In this document: positions 26,694 through 35,730 of the stretch, piece after piece
Layout: every line of letters begins with the position of its first letter
Numbering within the stretch: position 1 is the stretch's first letter
Translations under genes and position numbers: made by a program
Notes under the pieces: generated by a model
Database searches by the model: none
The model's input: the letters and a program-made list of their open reading frames with translations, nothing else
Told to the model about the DNA's origin: nothing
Assembly (NCBI GenBank): GCA_948099385.1
Contig: CANUEZ040000193.1
Span: 4,600,501-4,664,500, forward strand
From: Fasciola hepatica
Lineage: Eukaryota; Platyhelminthes; Trematoda; Plagiorchiida; Fasciolidae
Direction: 5' to 3'
Length of the DNA: 64,000 bases

Positions 26694-29016
26694 TGATACA
26701 GAAGTTCGTAGCAATCAGATATGTTCTCCACTTTTCCAGTGCCCACACGATTGCTAAGCATTCCCTTTCCGTGGTGGAGTATTTCCTCTCGGCACTTGTG
26801 AGTAGTCGGCTGGCGTACTCGATCACTCCAGACGGTTGTGACAATACTGCGCCAATTCCGACGTCACTGGCATCCACAGCTACGGTGAATTTCTCATGCG
26901 GCTTTGGTATTGTCAAACAGTTTCGAGGGTTTGTTGCACTTTCCTTGAGCTTCCTGAACGCCGCCTCCGTATCTGACGTCCACTCGAATTTCTTATCCTT
27001 CCTCAGTAGTTGAAACAAGACACCAGCTTTCTGGGCAAAATTTGGCACAAACTTGGAGTCATAGCCGACCAAGCCAAGGAAGGATCTCAGTTGGCGCTTT
27101 GATTTTGGCGAGGGGAAGCCCCTAACTGTCTCAGCTTTCTCGGGTAGGGGTTGCAGTTTTCCTCCTCCAACAATATGTCCCAAACAAACGATTTTGTCAC
27201 GCGCTATCTGGCACTTCTTCGCACTCAACTTCAAGCCCGCCGATTTGATTCTCTCTGGGACTGCGCTTAATCTGGACACATGCCCGTCAATTGTCCTTGA
27301 AAATACCACAATATCATCCCCATACACCACAACACCATCCAGGTTCTCCAGTACCTGGAGCAGCAAACGCCTGAAAGTAGCCGGTGCGTTACACAACCCA
27401 AAAGGCATCCGCAGGAACTCATACTGCTTCCCGTTGACACAGAAAGCTGTTTTCTCTCTGTCGCTCACGAGCACCGGCAGCTGCCAATAGCCCGACCTCA
27501 AGTCGATTAACGACAGCATCTTCGCGTCATGAAGCTGCTCAAATATCTCCTCGGTCAGTGACATTGGGAACGCATCCTTGATTGTGACGCGGTTGAGTTC
27601 CCGGAAGTCAACGCAAAATCTATACGTCCCATCCGATTTCCGCGTTAACAACACTGGTGAGGAATACGGGCTAGTGCTTCCCTGAATTATTCCCTTCGAC
27701 AGTATGCTACGAACCTGCTTCTCAACTTCCGGTACGACTTTCCGCGGCAGCCTCCGATACACTGATTTGCACACCGCACCCGGCACCAAATTGATCCTGT
27801 GTTCTTGCCAATCGCAAAAGCCGTACTCATCATCTGGTGTCGAAAACAACTCCGCATACCTCTCGAGACACTGTCTGACACACGGGACTGGACAACCTGG
27901 AAACGAGGAAGTTTTTACGATACCAACGCGGTTCAGCCGGCCCCAACGGGATTGCAGCTCGACATCCTTCTCCCCAACCCGCATTCGATGAGCTTCGAAA
28001 TCAATTTTTGCTCCTACGCGTTCCAACAGATCAACCCCCACGATTGTCTCGGCGACCCCTTCAACCAGTAACATCTCATGCGTCACACGAACGTCGCCGA
28101 TCTGAACCGTTAGCTGCTGCTTTCCCGCTACTCTCAGAGCCTCTCCTCCGACTGCACGCACTCGTATTTCGCATGGCCTCACTACGATTCCCTTAACGCG
28201 AGGTGTCACAGATACCCCAGCCCCCGTATCTACGACTGCCATTTTACGTTCGCCCCCAATTCTGATCTCAACCATAGGCACTCCCCTCGACTTGAATGTG
28301 GATAAAGAAAGGCAGGACGAGAAGCGTTTTTCTGGACAAAATCGGGCAAAATGTCCTACCTTGACACATGCAAAACACCTCCTTCGTGCTCCATACGTCA
28401 ATGCGTCATTATTGCGTTGTGTTTGTCGATTGAGTTCCAATTTTAATTGTGCGATTTCCTGGCTCATCCTCTGCAACGTGGACTCCAAATCCGATTGCTC
28501 TAATCGGGAAACTGTCACTTCTTCGTGGGCTGCACGAACAATCATAAACAGACGTTCTGTATCATTCACGCCGCACGCAATCGCCATTCTCAACCTGCCT
28601 TGGACATCCGGGGCCATGCTTTGAACGAAACGATCACGAACAAGGCGTGCCCTAGTTACGCCACTTGCCCCGGGCAGCCCGATCGATAGTTGGCGCAACA
28701 GGTACTGATAATGAACGACTGGGTCTTGGGTGCTGTCATAACGGGCCGTATTGAATCGGTCCATTGCTTTCTGCCGATCACCTTCCTGTGTGAACTCCTT
28801 CACCAGCCCCGCACGGACCTCCCGATAAGTGGGGCTTGATTTTCCCCCCATCTTCAGATCATACATCGCCTTGGCACGCCCAGTCAGCAGTGCCCCAAGC
28901 GCCGCCAACAAAGGTGTGTCTCCTTTTACTCCGTTGCATGCCGCTATCCTTTCAAAATCCGTGATCCATTCCTCCACATCCCCATCCGCGAACGCAGCAG
29001 GCCAGGGAAACTTCAT
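26581..29016 (-). CDS. gag-protease-reverse transcriptase polyprotein (811 codons, frameshifted at its end)
   Basis: I chose the ATG at 29016 (MKFPWPAAF) because the upstream ATG at 29112 lies inside the LTR and would translate the primer-binding site. Residue numbers are from this start. Gag occupies about 1-210. A CCHC zinc knuckle lies at 214-227 (CFACVKVGHFARFC). The aspartic protease follows, with AVVDTGAGVS (Asp at 263) and the later IVGVDLL. RT has VDFRELN at 469-475, LIDLRSGYWQ (about 503-512) and the catalytic box YGDD at 565-568. RNase H begins with VDASD at 714-718 and continues to RECLAIVWALEKWR (about 751-764). Gag and pol share one frame with no separating frameshift. After about residue 773 the frame is wrong because of an extra base in the homopolymer at 26690-26694; the last ~38 residues are out-of-frame sequence. 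Role: copies element RNA into DNA inside cytoplasmic particles. Confidence 0.9.
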   Translation of the reverse strand: MKFPWPAAFADGDVEEWITDFERIAACNGVKGDTPLLAALGALLTGRAKAMYDLKMGGKSSPTYREVRAGLVKEFTQEGDRQKAMDRFNTARYDSTQDPVVHYQYLLRQLSIGLPGASGVTRARLVRDRFVQSMAPDVQGRLRMAIACGVNDTERLFMIVRAAHEEVTVSRLEQSDLESTLQRMSQEIAQLKLELNRQTQRNNDALTYGARRRCFACVKVGHFARFCPEKRFSSCLSLSTFKSRGVPMVEIRIGGERKMAVVDTGAGVSVTPRVKGIVVRPCEIRVRAVGGEALRVAGKQQLTVQIGDVRVTHEMLLVEGVAETIVGVDLLERVGAKIDFEAHRMRVGEKDVELQSRWGRLNRVGIVKTSSFPGCPVPCVRQCLERYAELFSTPDDEYGFCDWQEHRINLVPGAVCKSVYRRLPRKVVPEVEKQVRSILSKGIIQGSTSPYSSPVLLTRKSDGTYRFCVDFRELNRVTIKDAFPMSLTEEIFEQLHDAKMLSLIDLRSGYWQLPVLVSDREKTAFCVNGKQYEFLRMPFGLCNAPATFRRLLLQVLENLDGVVVYGDDIVVFSRTIDGHVSRLSAVPERIKSAGLKLSAKKCQIARDKIVCLGHIVGGGKLQPLPEKAETVRGFPSPKSKRQLRSFLGLVGYDSKFVPNFAQKAGVLFQLLRKDKKFEWTSDTEAAFRKLKESATNPRNCLTIPKPHEKFTVAVDASDVGIGAVLSQPSGVIEYASRLLTSAERKYSTTERECLAIVWALEKWRTYLIATNFCIKKGSQALDVVDDNKRSKREVGAVGIPPAGIHLYNRAC

Positions 29017-29028
29017 CACGTGAGCTTG

Positions 29029-29040
29029 GTCACGGCACCA
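29029..29040 (-). promoter_or_regulatory. primer-binding site, tRNA-His type
   Basis: On the minus strand TGGTGCCGTGAC starts one base after the LTR end (TGTTACA). It is the reverse complement of GTCACGGCACCA, which to my recollection is the 3' end of animal tRNA-His including CCA. The 12-nt perfect match and the position next to the LTR support the call. Confidence 0.75.
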
Positions 29041-29041
29041 A

Positions 29042-29483
29042 TGTAACAAGAACGACAACGCACGGCAGGATACTTGTATTCCCACGGTCACACAAGTCAA
29101 GTCATGGAACACATACAGTCAATTATATAGGCCTTTTTCCAGACTGCGCAGCACCAAGATTGCTATTGCCGCTGCTTGAGCGATTCGGTTGCGTTCTGTC
29201 CAGTTGCCTGTGGCCGATGGCTTGCTTCTCTTGACCGTCATTTCCCTTCGGTTGGTCCGACTGTCTCAGTTGACGGCTCAATCGGCAGCCCTTCACTTGA
29301 GCTATCTTGCTGGTTGCCGGAGATCCCGCTGCTTCCTCTCTGGTCGTCGGTATGCCTCCTTTTGCCTGCTTCGGGACGCCTCCGACATATTCGCCACCTG
29401 TTCTTTTGTCTGTGGCCCTCGTTTGGTTCGTTCGTTCGCCTTGATGTTTACGCCGTTCCCTCGCCCCAGCATTCCCTGTTACA
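29042..29483 (-). repeat. 5' LTR of the gypsy element (442 bp)
   Basis: Begins TGTAACA and ends TGTTACA on the minus strand, a perfect 7-bp terminal inverted repeat with the usual TG...CA ends. The outer flank (29484-29487, plus strand ataa) is the complement of the TTAT target duplication seen at the copy in the right arm. The LTR contains a TATA box at 29123-29129. I found two base differences from its twin at 47266-47707 (29157 and 29234). Confidence 0.93.
29123..29129 (-). promoter_or_regulatory. TATA box in the LTR
   Basis: TATATAA about 80 bp before the LTR 3' end on the minus strand. This is a plausible core promoter for the element transcript. Confidence 0.55.
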
Positions 29484-29700
29484 ATAAGAATGAGAGCCCT
29501 TTCTTCGTCACTTAAATCGGAAATTTGCAGTCTCTTTGGCTTATACAGTCGCGTGCTCTTAATCAACAATATTTGCCTAAAAAGCATTTGAGCAGTAAAG
29601 TCTCATGAGATCCATCCTGAACAAAAATGATGAAGATGTGAACCGTGAAATAATGATCAATCGCGTCCTCTGTTATATATTTGTGTCAAAGCAGTATCCT

Positions 29701-31000
29701 GTCCCAGATTCACCAGGCCCATATCCGACAATATATCTCCAAATCATTGTCTCACCTCATTGATAACACAATACACGACCCTGATAATCTCCCAGTTGTA
29801 CTCTAGAAGTGGACACAAATATTCAGATCGGAAATGATGCAACAATTCAAACAACGCTAAGGTTGGTACAAGATTCCTGACTGGTATATATCAGTTTTCA
29901 TCACACCCACACGCAAAAACGATGCAATCAAATGTTGTCCAACTGCCTATACCTCCAACACATTAGTGTGTTTGAGAAGCTTTCACTCCAAAGACTTGTC
30001 AATGATTTGACTATACGAGGTACGAAGTATTTCCAGTACCACCAATCCCGCTCCACTTTGAATACCTCAGATTATTTCATTCACAATGGTTTGTCTACGC
30101 TTGACAATAAATTAAAAGCTGTGCGTACCCGCTCTCTAGAATACAGTGATGCTTTATCTGTGCTGATAAATGAAAACTTCTCGAAAAACTCTCGGAAAAC
30201 TAACTAAAACACACACTCATTGGACTACTGTTTGATCTTGCATTCGATGGGATATAATTTACAAGGTAGTGAGACAGATGTTTCCCCATCGCCTCAACCC
30301 AGAGCACCTTGCACGGTGCAAACCTATCCCTTACTCTGTTTTCATCCTACACGTCTTGCATGCATCCTAATGACTGTATTTTGCTCTAAGTTATGCATAT
30401 GATGTTGCAGTTTTTTGACCTCATTCTGATAGATCAAATTGCCTGAAGTCAAATCACCGGTTCAAAGCTCATAACGTAATTTGAAATACCAAAAATGCCC
30501 ATAGGTTATTTCTTCTCTTCTCAATAGCTTCTAGTACACGGATCTGTTGGAATCCTGTCTAGGCATTTGCGAAGACAACATCTTCAATTTTTATCTATTC
30601 TACGTCAAATACATTGGGGTTACGACCACCGATAATCATCATTGGATTGATCATGTTGCCTGCCTTCATGCGGGTGAGGGAAATGACCTACTAACTCGTA
30701 TACACGTTGCCTCACTGATTGTATTATTTTTCCTTCGTCTTCCCTCAGTTACAAACTGAAAGCTTCACCAAAATGAAAAGGTCTCTCACGCGCTTATTTT
30801 ACGCCAGTGTATACTTCGTAGAGACCTCACTGACGTTATCATATCCCATCAGCAGGAAATGTGTAAAAGATTCTTCGAGAATATTTGGGATAGTTCACAT
30901 CACCCGTTTCACAAGAACAGCGAGTGCTTCCACTCTCTTCACTCGTATTCCTCAGTACGGAATAGTTCATGCACATACGACGGCCTACCAGTCCTTCGTT
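29701..31000 (+). pseudogene. CR1-like LINE reverse-transcriptase relic, left-arm copy
   Basis: A scattered but collinear series of non-LTR RT peptides on the plus strand in changing frames. DSPGPYPTIYLQ (29707) resembles the KSPGPD start of the RT. IPDWYISVFITPTRKNDA (29873) resembles the VPDDWK.S.ITPI.KKGD block. VFEKLSLQRLVND follows near 29970. YVKYIGVTTTDNHHWIDHV (30601-30657) resembles the late K.LGV.I...L.W..H. motif. RFFENIWDSSHHPFHKN (30870-30920) resembles the LF..I....HPLH tail of CR1/L2-type LINEs. Catalytic motifs are lost. The order and spacing of five blocks make chance unlikely, but no block is convincing alone. Confidence 0.55.
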
Positions 31001-33310
31001 GTGTCTTACCTTGCTCGTTTTATTTATAATCCTGCAAACATGGGCGCTGAAATTAGTCAGCCTAAATAGCTACATTCTACTGAAAAACTCTGGTTTCCTA
31101 ATAAATTCACTGTATTGAATTATTCAGCGGAAGTCGAAAGCCTTGACTGAAGCACTGTCACTCAAGATTTTCCAACCTAATAGAATAATTTCTGCGTGAA
31201 TATACTTACAGCTGACTTTTGTCCTGTCACTTCCATAAGTTCACGTTGAACGTTCGAATGGGAAATGTGCATTCCTGAGAAAGATATTTTTCCACGATCA
31301 GGTTTAGTCAAAAGTGTGGAAAAACGTACTTGATTTTTCCGGAGCATACCTTCCTTTGTATGATAAGAGCCAAAATGGGATAGTGCAAAACGAATAGTAA
31401 CCGATTCACATTTATCCCGTGTCCGTCAATTTCCTCAGAATCACAATGCTTTCCTCAATATAAGCTGACTGTATCACGCGCTGACTGAACGCCTTCTGTT
31501 TTAAAATTGAAAAGAACATATTTTACTTAATTCAATCTGAAGTGAAAGCTCTTTGACGTTCGCCCTCATTCAGTTTTTAGCAGAGATTGTTTTAATCATG
31601 ACAAAGTGCAGTCCTTTCAGCGCGACTTGAGAATTTTTCATTGTTTTTTATTTGGTTTACCTGCAAAAGTACGTGGGAGAAGATACGTGTGCAGGCAATA
31701 TCCTCGTTATTTCTTGGAACTGCAGATTCCGACAAAAGTGACCTACCGTAGTTTGCCTATTCTACACTTATATCAAAATTATCTTTTTGATTAAATCACA
31801 CAGAGTTTCTCCTTGGCACCACTTGCTTCTGTAACCGGTATCGTAGAAGCCAACAAAGTATTAAGATGGACACGATTCTGATCACGTGCCAAAATCTTTT
31901 GGTTAGAGAACAGTTAACCACAACGGTTTATATTGATTTCCTTTTCCTGTGTTGAACAACCTCGTGAAAATTAGTGAATCGAACAACCCGTTTATCTAGC
32001 ACTAGCATTCAGATGCATATCAAAACATTACGTTCTACATCACTATCTGACCGAATCTAGATGCGTTTATACGAAGACAAAATGCACTTATAATCGTTTT
32101 CCTTCAGTCTTTTTGTCTGGCTTCTCCCACTGAGTCAGAGAGCATATGGTGAATAGAGGTAAATAACTCTCTTATCACCGTAAGTAGTTAGAGATTTGGT
32201 TTGATTACCAAGTGAATTTTCGTGTCCTAACGAATTCCCACTAACAATAACTAGCCGTGGAAACACTGTACAGCTATTTCATTTTCCTTGTGGATTGTCA
32301 AACGTGCAGACCCAAATAACTTCAAATGGTAAAGAATAACAAAAGCTTCATACACATCTGTGGTAACGGTGAAACAAGTGCATATTCTGGCATGGATATC
32401 TTAAGGATTGTATACGCCTTGTTAGATTTATATCTCGAAGAAAACACATTACTTTTCAGCCAAAGGTGTACTTAGGAGTTAAACAGTTAGATATATTTAG
32501 TATTTTACAAGTTTTGTGTAACCGGAAAACACTTGGTGACAACGACGGACATTCAGGTTTACCTATTCACTGACCTAAGAGGTGTATGTGATTCTCTATT
32601 CCAAATTTCAGTAAACGTTTTATTTATGAGAGTGAAAAAACAAACAAAAATGCGACTTTCATTCAGCTTCACTGAATACATCGTTCGTCGTATCAATTGT
32701 TACTCCACTCATTGTACAGTTCACAAGTGAAGAAACAAGCAACACTGACGACGCACAGCAATGCAGTAATCTACGAATCTTGCATCAAATTGCCAATGTG
32801 CAATCTAAATTCAACCATGTGTTAAAACCTCAACAGATTCTAGCACCAGTACATTACTGAATAAGTGTGTTACGTACACGAACCTCATCTGAATCACAAA
32901 CCAATTAGTCGTCTTACTGATCCTGTCTATTGACCTAACAGTAGAATAAGTTGTACCATTCAGCTTTAGTGAACATGCAAGCTGTCGTTTATGCCGAGTC
33001 TCGGTATCCCTATATACACCGCACATGGATAAGTTAAACCGTATAACAAAACGATATAAGGGCGTCACAAATCCATTCCCAAAGTTTACTCATACCATTC
33101 TGTCGAAGTAACGAGAATCCAGTTGCAGCACAAACCGTGATATTCACCAAACATCGGACTCAAAATAGAACGTACTGATGGTTTGAGACTTGTGATTTGA
33201 CAGTCAGCCTACCGTTTGTTGTGGACTGCCAGACACAAGAAACCTAGAGCAAGCCCGAATTTGAGATTTTCGGATAATCCAAAGGACAAAATAACACTTT
33301 CACAATACAG

Positions 33311-33353
33311 CACCGATTTATTAGAGGAGGAGATGTCGCAAATGATATTCATG
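33311..33353 (+). other. possible 43-nt exon before the phosphatase-like exon (left arm)
   Basis: Preceded by a pyrimidine-rich acceptor (taacactttcacaatacag) and followed by gtaagg. Its second frame ends on a codon boundary and joins in phase to the phosphatase-like exon starting at 33458. Short exons are common in flatworm genes. The same block is mirrored at 43395-43437 (minus). Confidence 0.3.
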
Positions 33354-33457
33354 GTAAGGCTTACTATTTATGTCATGTTTGTAAAGTAATCCTAAATTTA
33401 ACTTTGCTCTTGGATGGGTATAGAGTGGGAAATCTGTTCAAAGAACGGGGATGACAG

Positions 33458-33624
33458 GATATTCAGAGAGTAATTGGTTATGCTCCATATGATTTTGCCT
33501 TGCTGAGAAGTTCCATTTATTTAATCCAAAGGAACGGTGCTTGCGTCATGGCAACAGACATTACCGTCAAAGAACAATACATCTTCCATAGAACAGTCGA
33601 TCATACTTCTAAAGAGAGTACCAG
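33458..33624 (+). pseudogene. HAD phosphatase-like exon, middle part (left arm)
   Basis: A 167-nt block bounded by atgacag acceptor and gtatgt donor, open for 55 codons. It reads RVIGYAPYDFALLRSSIYLI then RNGACVMATDITVK, which follows the pattern VVVGFDxxFSYxKLxxAxxYL...xCLxVATNxD of phosphoglycolate/4-nitrophenyl phosphatases (HAD subfamily IIA). The glycine-rich PGTG block expected next is absent. The following splice-bounded block (33697-33743) joins in phase but shows no similarity. No N-terminal DxDGVLW motif was found. It is probably a dead fragment of a cytosolic phosphatase gene. Related C-terminal fragments lie on the same strand at 40938 and 41538, beyond the spacer. Confidence 0.5.
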
Positions 33625-33821
33625 GTATGTTGTTAGGATTTCACACTGAATGTTTGTGAATTGCAAAGTATTTTTCAAAACCCAACGATGTTTCAGATAC
33701 TTTTCGCACATGGAACTATTCGTCTATTGGAGGATTCTTCTAGGTGCGTTATTCCAAATATAAGTAATAGGCAAATAGATGTATCAGTTTCGAAGGAAAT
33801 TTATGGCTGTTTTGAATTCAG

Positions 33822-34142
33822 GGCAAGTTGACCAGTACATGCGGCACTGGATCAGTTTTTGAAGCTTTACTCGGTGTCCGTCAGATTACAATTTTATTCA
33901 CACTGTTCTCCATCTCATCATTGAGTGTCAAATTTACGCAAACAAAAGTGACCGTGATGAAGATGATTGTTCTGGTTAATTCAGTTTTGCCAATTTTTGG
34001 CATTGGTTGTCAAGTGATTTTGAAGAATTCACGACCAACTTCAGTCTTCATGAGGGAGAACAATCATAAAGCTGCTAGAAGAGTCCTCGATTCTATCACC
34101 CATTTTCGTATGGCTCTCAATAGAAAGACTTCACTTAGATAA
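33822..34142 (+). pseudogene. possible sugar-transporter (SLC2/GLUT-like) exon (left arm)
   Basis: Open for about 106 codons after a ttttgaattcag acceptor. It contains two hydrophobic segments (ITILFTLFSISSL and MIVLVNSVLPIFGIGCQVIL), followed by SRPTSVFMRENNHKAARRVL. The hydrophobic pair plus this loop resembles TM5-TM6 and the ESPRxLxxxxNxxxAxxxLxxL loop of GLUT-family transporters. The conserved ESPR is altered. No other transporter exon was recognised nearby, and its phase does not join the preceding phosphatase-like exons. An unrelated membrane protein remains possible. Confidence 0.3.
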
Positions 34143-34879
34143 ACGAGTAGAACGCAGCAATCTCGTATCATGTGTCACACGGTCCTTTCAAATGCGAAAA
34201 TATTCATCACGAAAAAAATTTACAAGTTCGCCATTAAATAATCTGATAAGACGAAATCGCACCACGAGATATCTCAAGATTCCTCAGTTAGATGGTTCGT
34301 AGTACAGATATCTAAAGCTCTTGACAGTTATCTTGTACCATCCATTTTTTAACTGCAAACTTGATGTCTCTAGTTATGAGGCACTTGATTCATAGTTGTG
34401 CTTATTCCCATTGTCAAAATGATGAGTTCTTTACCGGCACGGACCAAAATGTGACGTGTCACTAACGTGCAAATGCGACACGTACTATTCCCAAACTCAC
34501 ACGCAAACAAACACACACACAGACACATGCACGCATATGCATGTACCGTGGCAGCATGCGTCAACGTATTTTGCCAGTTATACGTAAACAAGCATTTCAA
34601 GATCATTCCCGTTCATCGAAAATATGACGCCATATCAGTTACGTAATCAGTAGTCGAAGAGACGTGCCTATTTACTTGGTAATCAGACCAAACAATTACG
34701 TAGATTCCCAAAGGGACTTTTGTGCAATATTTGAGCAAGTACTTGTTCTGTTGTTTTAGAAGTGACGCTAGCTATCAAAACTAGATATTTGAGCAATGTG
34801 TTACACAAATTCGTTTGTACGAACGATCGACAGAAAATTTGCGGAAAAGTATGGTGCATATTGCGAAGCAAACGAGGTT

Positions 34880-35210
34880 TTAGATATTGTGCCTAGCGGA
34901 TTCACACATAAAATTAGGCATATAATGCCTGATCATTTGTTCGTTGGTGTGAATCTTGTAAGCCTCAATATCCGCAATTTTATAAGAATGTCCACCCCGA
35001 AACGCCATCAGAGTGTTTTTCAGCGAATCTCGGTACTCTAGGGCCACATAGAACAAACTGAAGATTGTACAAAAATACAGACGCCTCACTGAACCAAGAA
35101 TCAGCTGCAAAAACGAACTCTAATAACATTTGCCCCCTATTTCCATGTGACTTTGGATGCGTAATAAATTCAAATGCCTTTCCTTGCGGCATTACCACCA
35201 AATCCGTTAT
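34880..35210 (-). pseudogene. HAD phosphatase-like C-terminal exon (left-arm copy)
   Basis: Mirror of 41538-41868. Minus-strand reading gives DLVVMPQGKAFEFITHPK, then, after a frame change, NTLMAFRGGHSYKIADIEAY and HYMPNFMCESARHNI before a stop. This matches the order of the C-terminal third of phosphoglycolate/4-nitrophenyl phosphatases: the GKPS..MFEFIT block, the (K)TLLVLSGVHSYED block and the final VPDFYCES block. The catalytic GDRxDTDI motif expected between the first two is not preserved. It lies on the opposite strand to the middle exon of the same arm, so the gene is rearranged as well as mutated. Confidence 0.5.
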
Positions 35211-35638
35211 CTGTTATTGCTGATTGTGCGAAGTATATCCAATATTAGGTTGTAATGTGCGATTGGTTGTCTAATTTTGATTTCAGTCGCCACGTGGCAC
35301 GTGTTGAACGAAACAAGACTCGTGCTTTTCGGGTTGCTTTATCGTACTCAGAAGAACTTCCCAAGAGCGTGCACGGAAATAGCTAGACTGTAACAAAATA
35401 AGATGACGTAAACCCATTAATATATATTGCTCGCCGACAGTGGATATATTGTCTGAATTTAACTTACTTTATTCACATTGAGAAAATAGCAAATCAATGA
35501 AGCCTCCAATTGAGTCGGAGATAACGTACGAGTCTACAAGATTTTATTATTTTCAACATGAATAATATTTATTGGATGTAGCTTTATATACCTCGTCTGC
35601 CATATCGGAAGTGTCTTTTGTATCAACAGACGTCTTAC

Positions 35639-35730
35639 CTTCAGGACAAAAATGTTCGTGAGAGTTTTCAGGTAATCTCCATACATGAATGCAGTTTAGT
35701 TTCAGGAAAGTTTCAAACGGAGCAACTATT
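35639..35730 (-). other. exon-end fragment crossing the inner boundary of the left arm
   Basis: On the minus strand the peptide PENSHEHFCPE is followed by the donor site gtaag (35638 downward). The same exon end (PENFHENFCPE plus gtaag) lies in the right arm at 41076-41109, but upstream of it the two sides are unrelated. The palindrome's inner breakpoint therefore falls inside this exon. Confidence 0.4.

Larger units (their letters stand above)
25170..29483 (-). mobile_element. Ty3/gypsy LTR retrotransposon lacking its 3' LTR
   Basis: Read on the minus strand: 5' LTR 29483-29042, primer-binding site 29040-29029, gag-protease-RT-RNase H frame from 29016, then RNase H end and integrase to 25170. 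The domain order PR-RT-RH-IN defines Ty3/gypsy. Coding capacity is nearly complete, with one +1 frameshift in a five-base homopolymer (26690-26694) and one in-frame stop (26310-26312), so the insertion is fairly young. No polypurine tract followed by a TGTAACA LTR start is visible downstream of 25170, so the 3' LTR and its flank have been lost or replaced. A standard CCHC nucleocapsid box and a His-type primer argue against the CsRn1 family of trematodes, which to my knowledge uses tRNA-Trp and an atypical CHCC box. Confidence 0.93.
29040..35674 (+). repeat. left arm of a large inverted repeat
   Basis: Each base pairs with the right arm by the rule left + right = 76749 (outer part) or 76748 (inner part; the shift comes from a T5/T6 run at 31287-31291). 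Differences found by eye include 29157, 29234, 30042, the T run, and 35611, 35654 and 35662. I found about 15 in 6635 bp, so identity is well above 99%. The outer end is the LTR/internal junction of the gypsy element (only two chance bases beyond it). The inner end lies within an exon-like block. 31001-33310 inside the arm holds no gene that I recognise. Confidence 0.97.
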
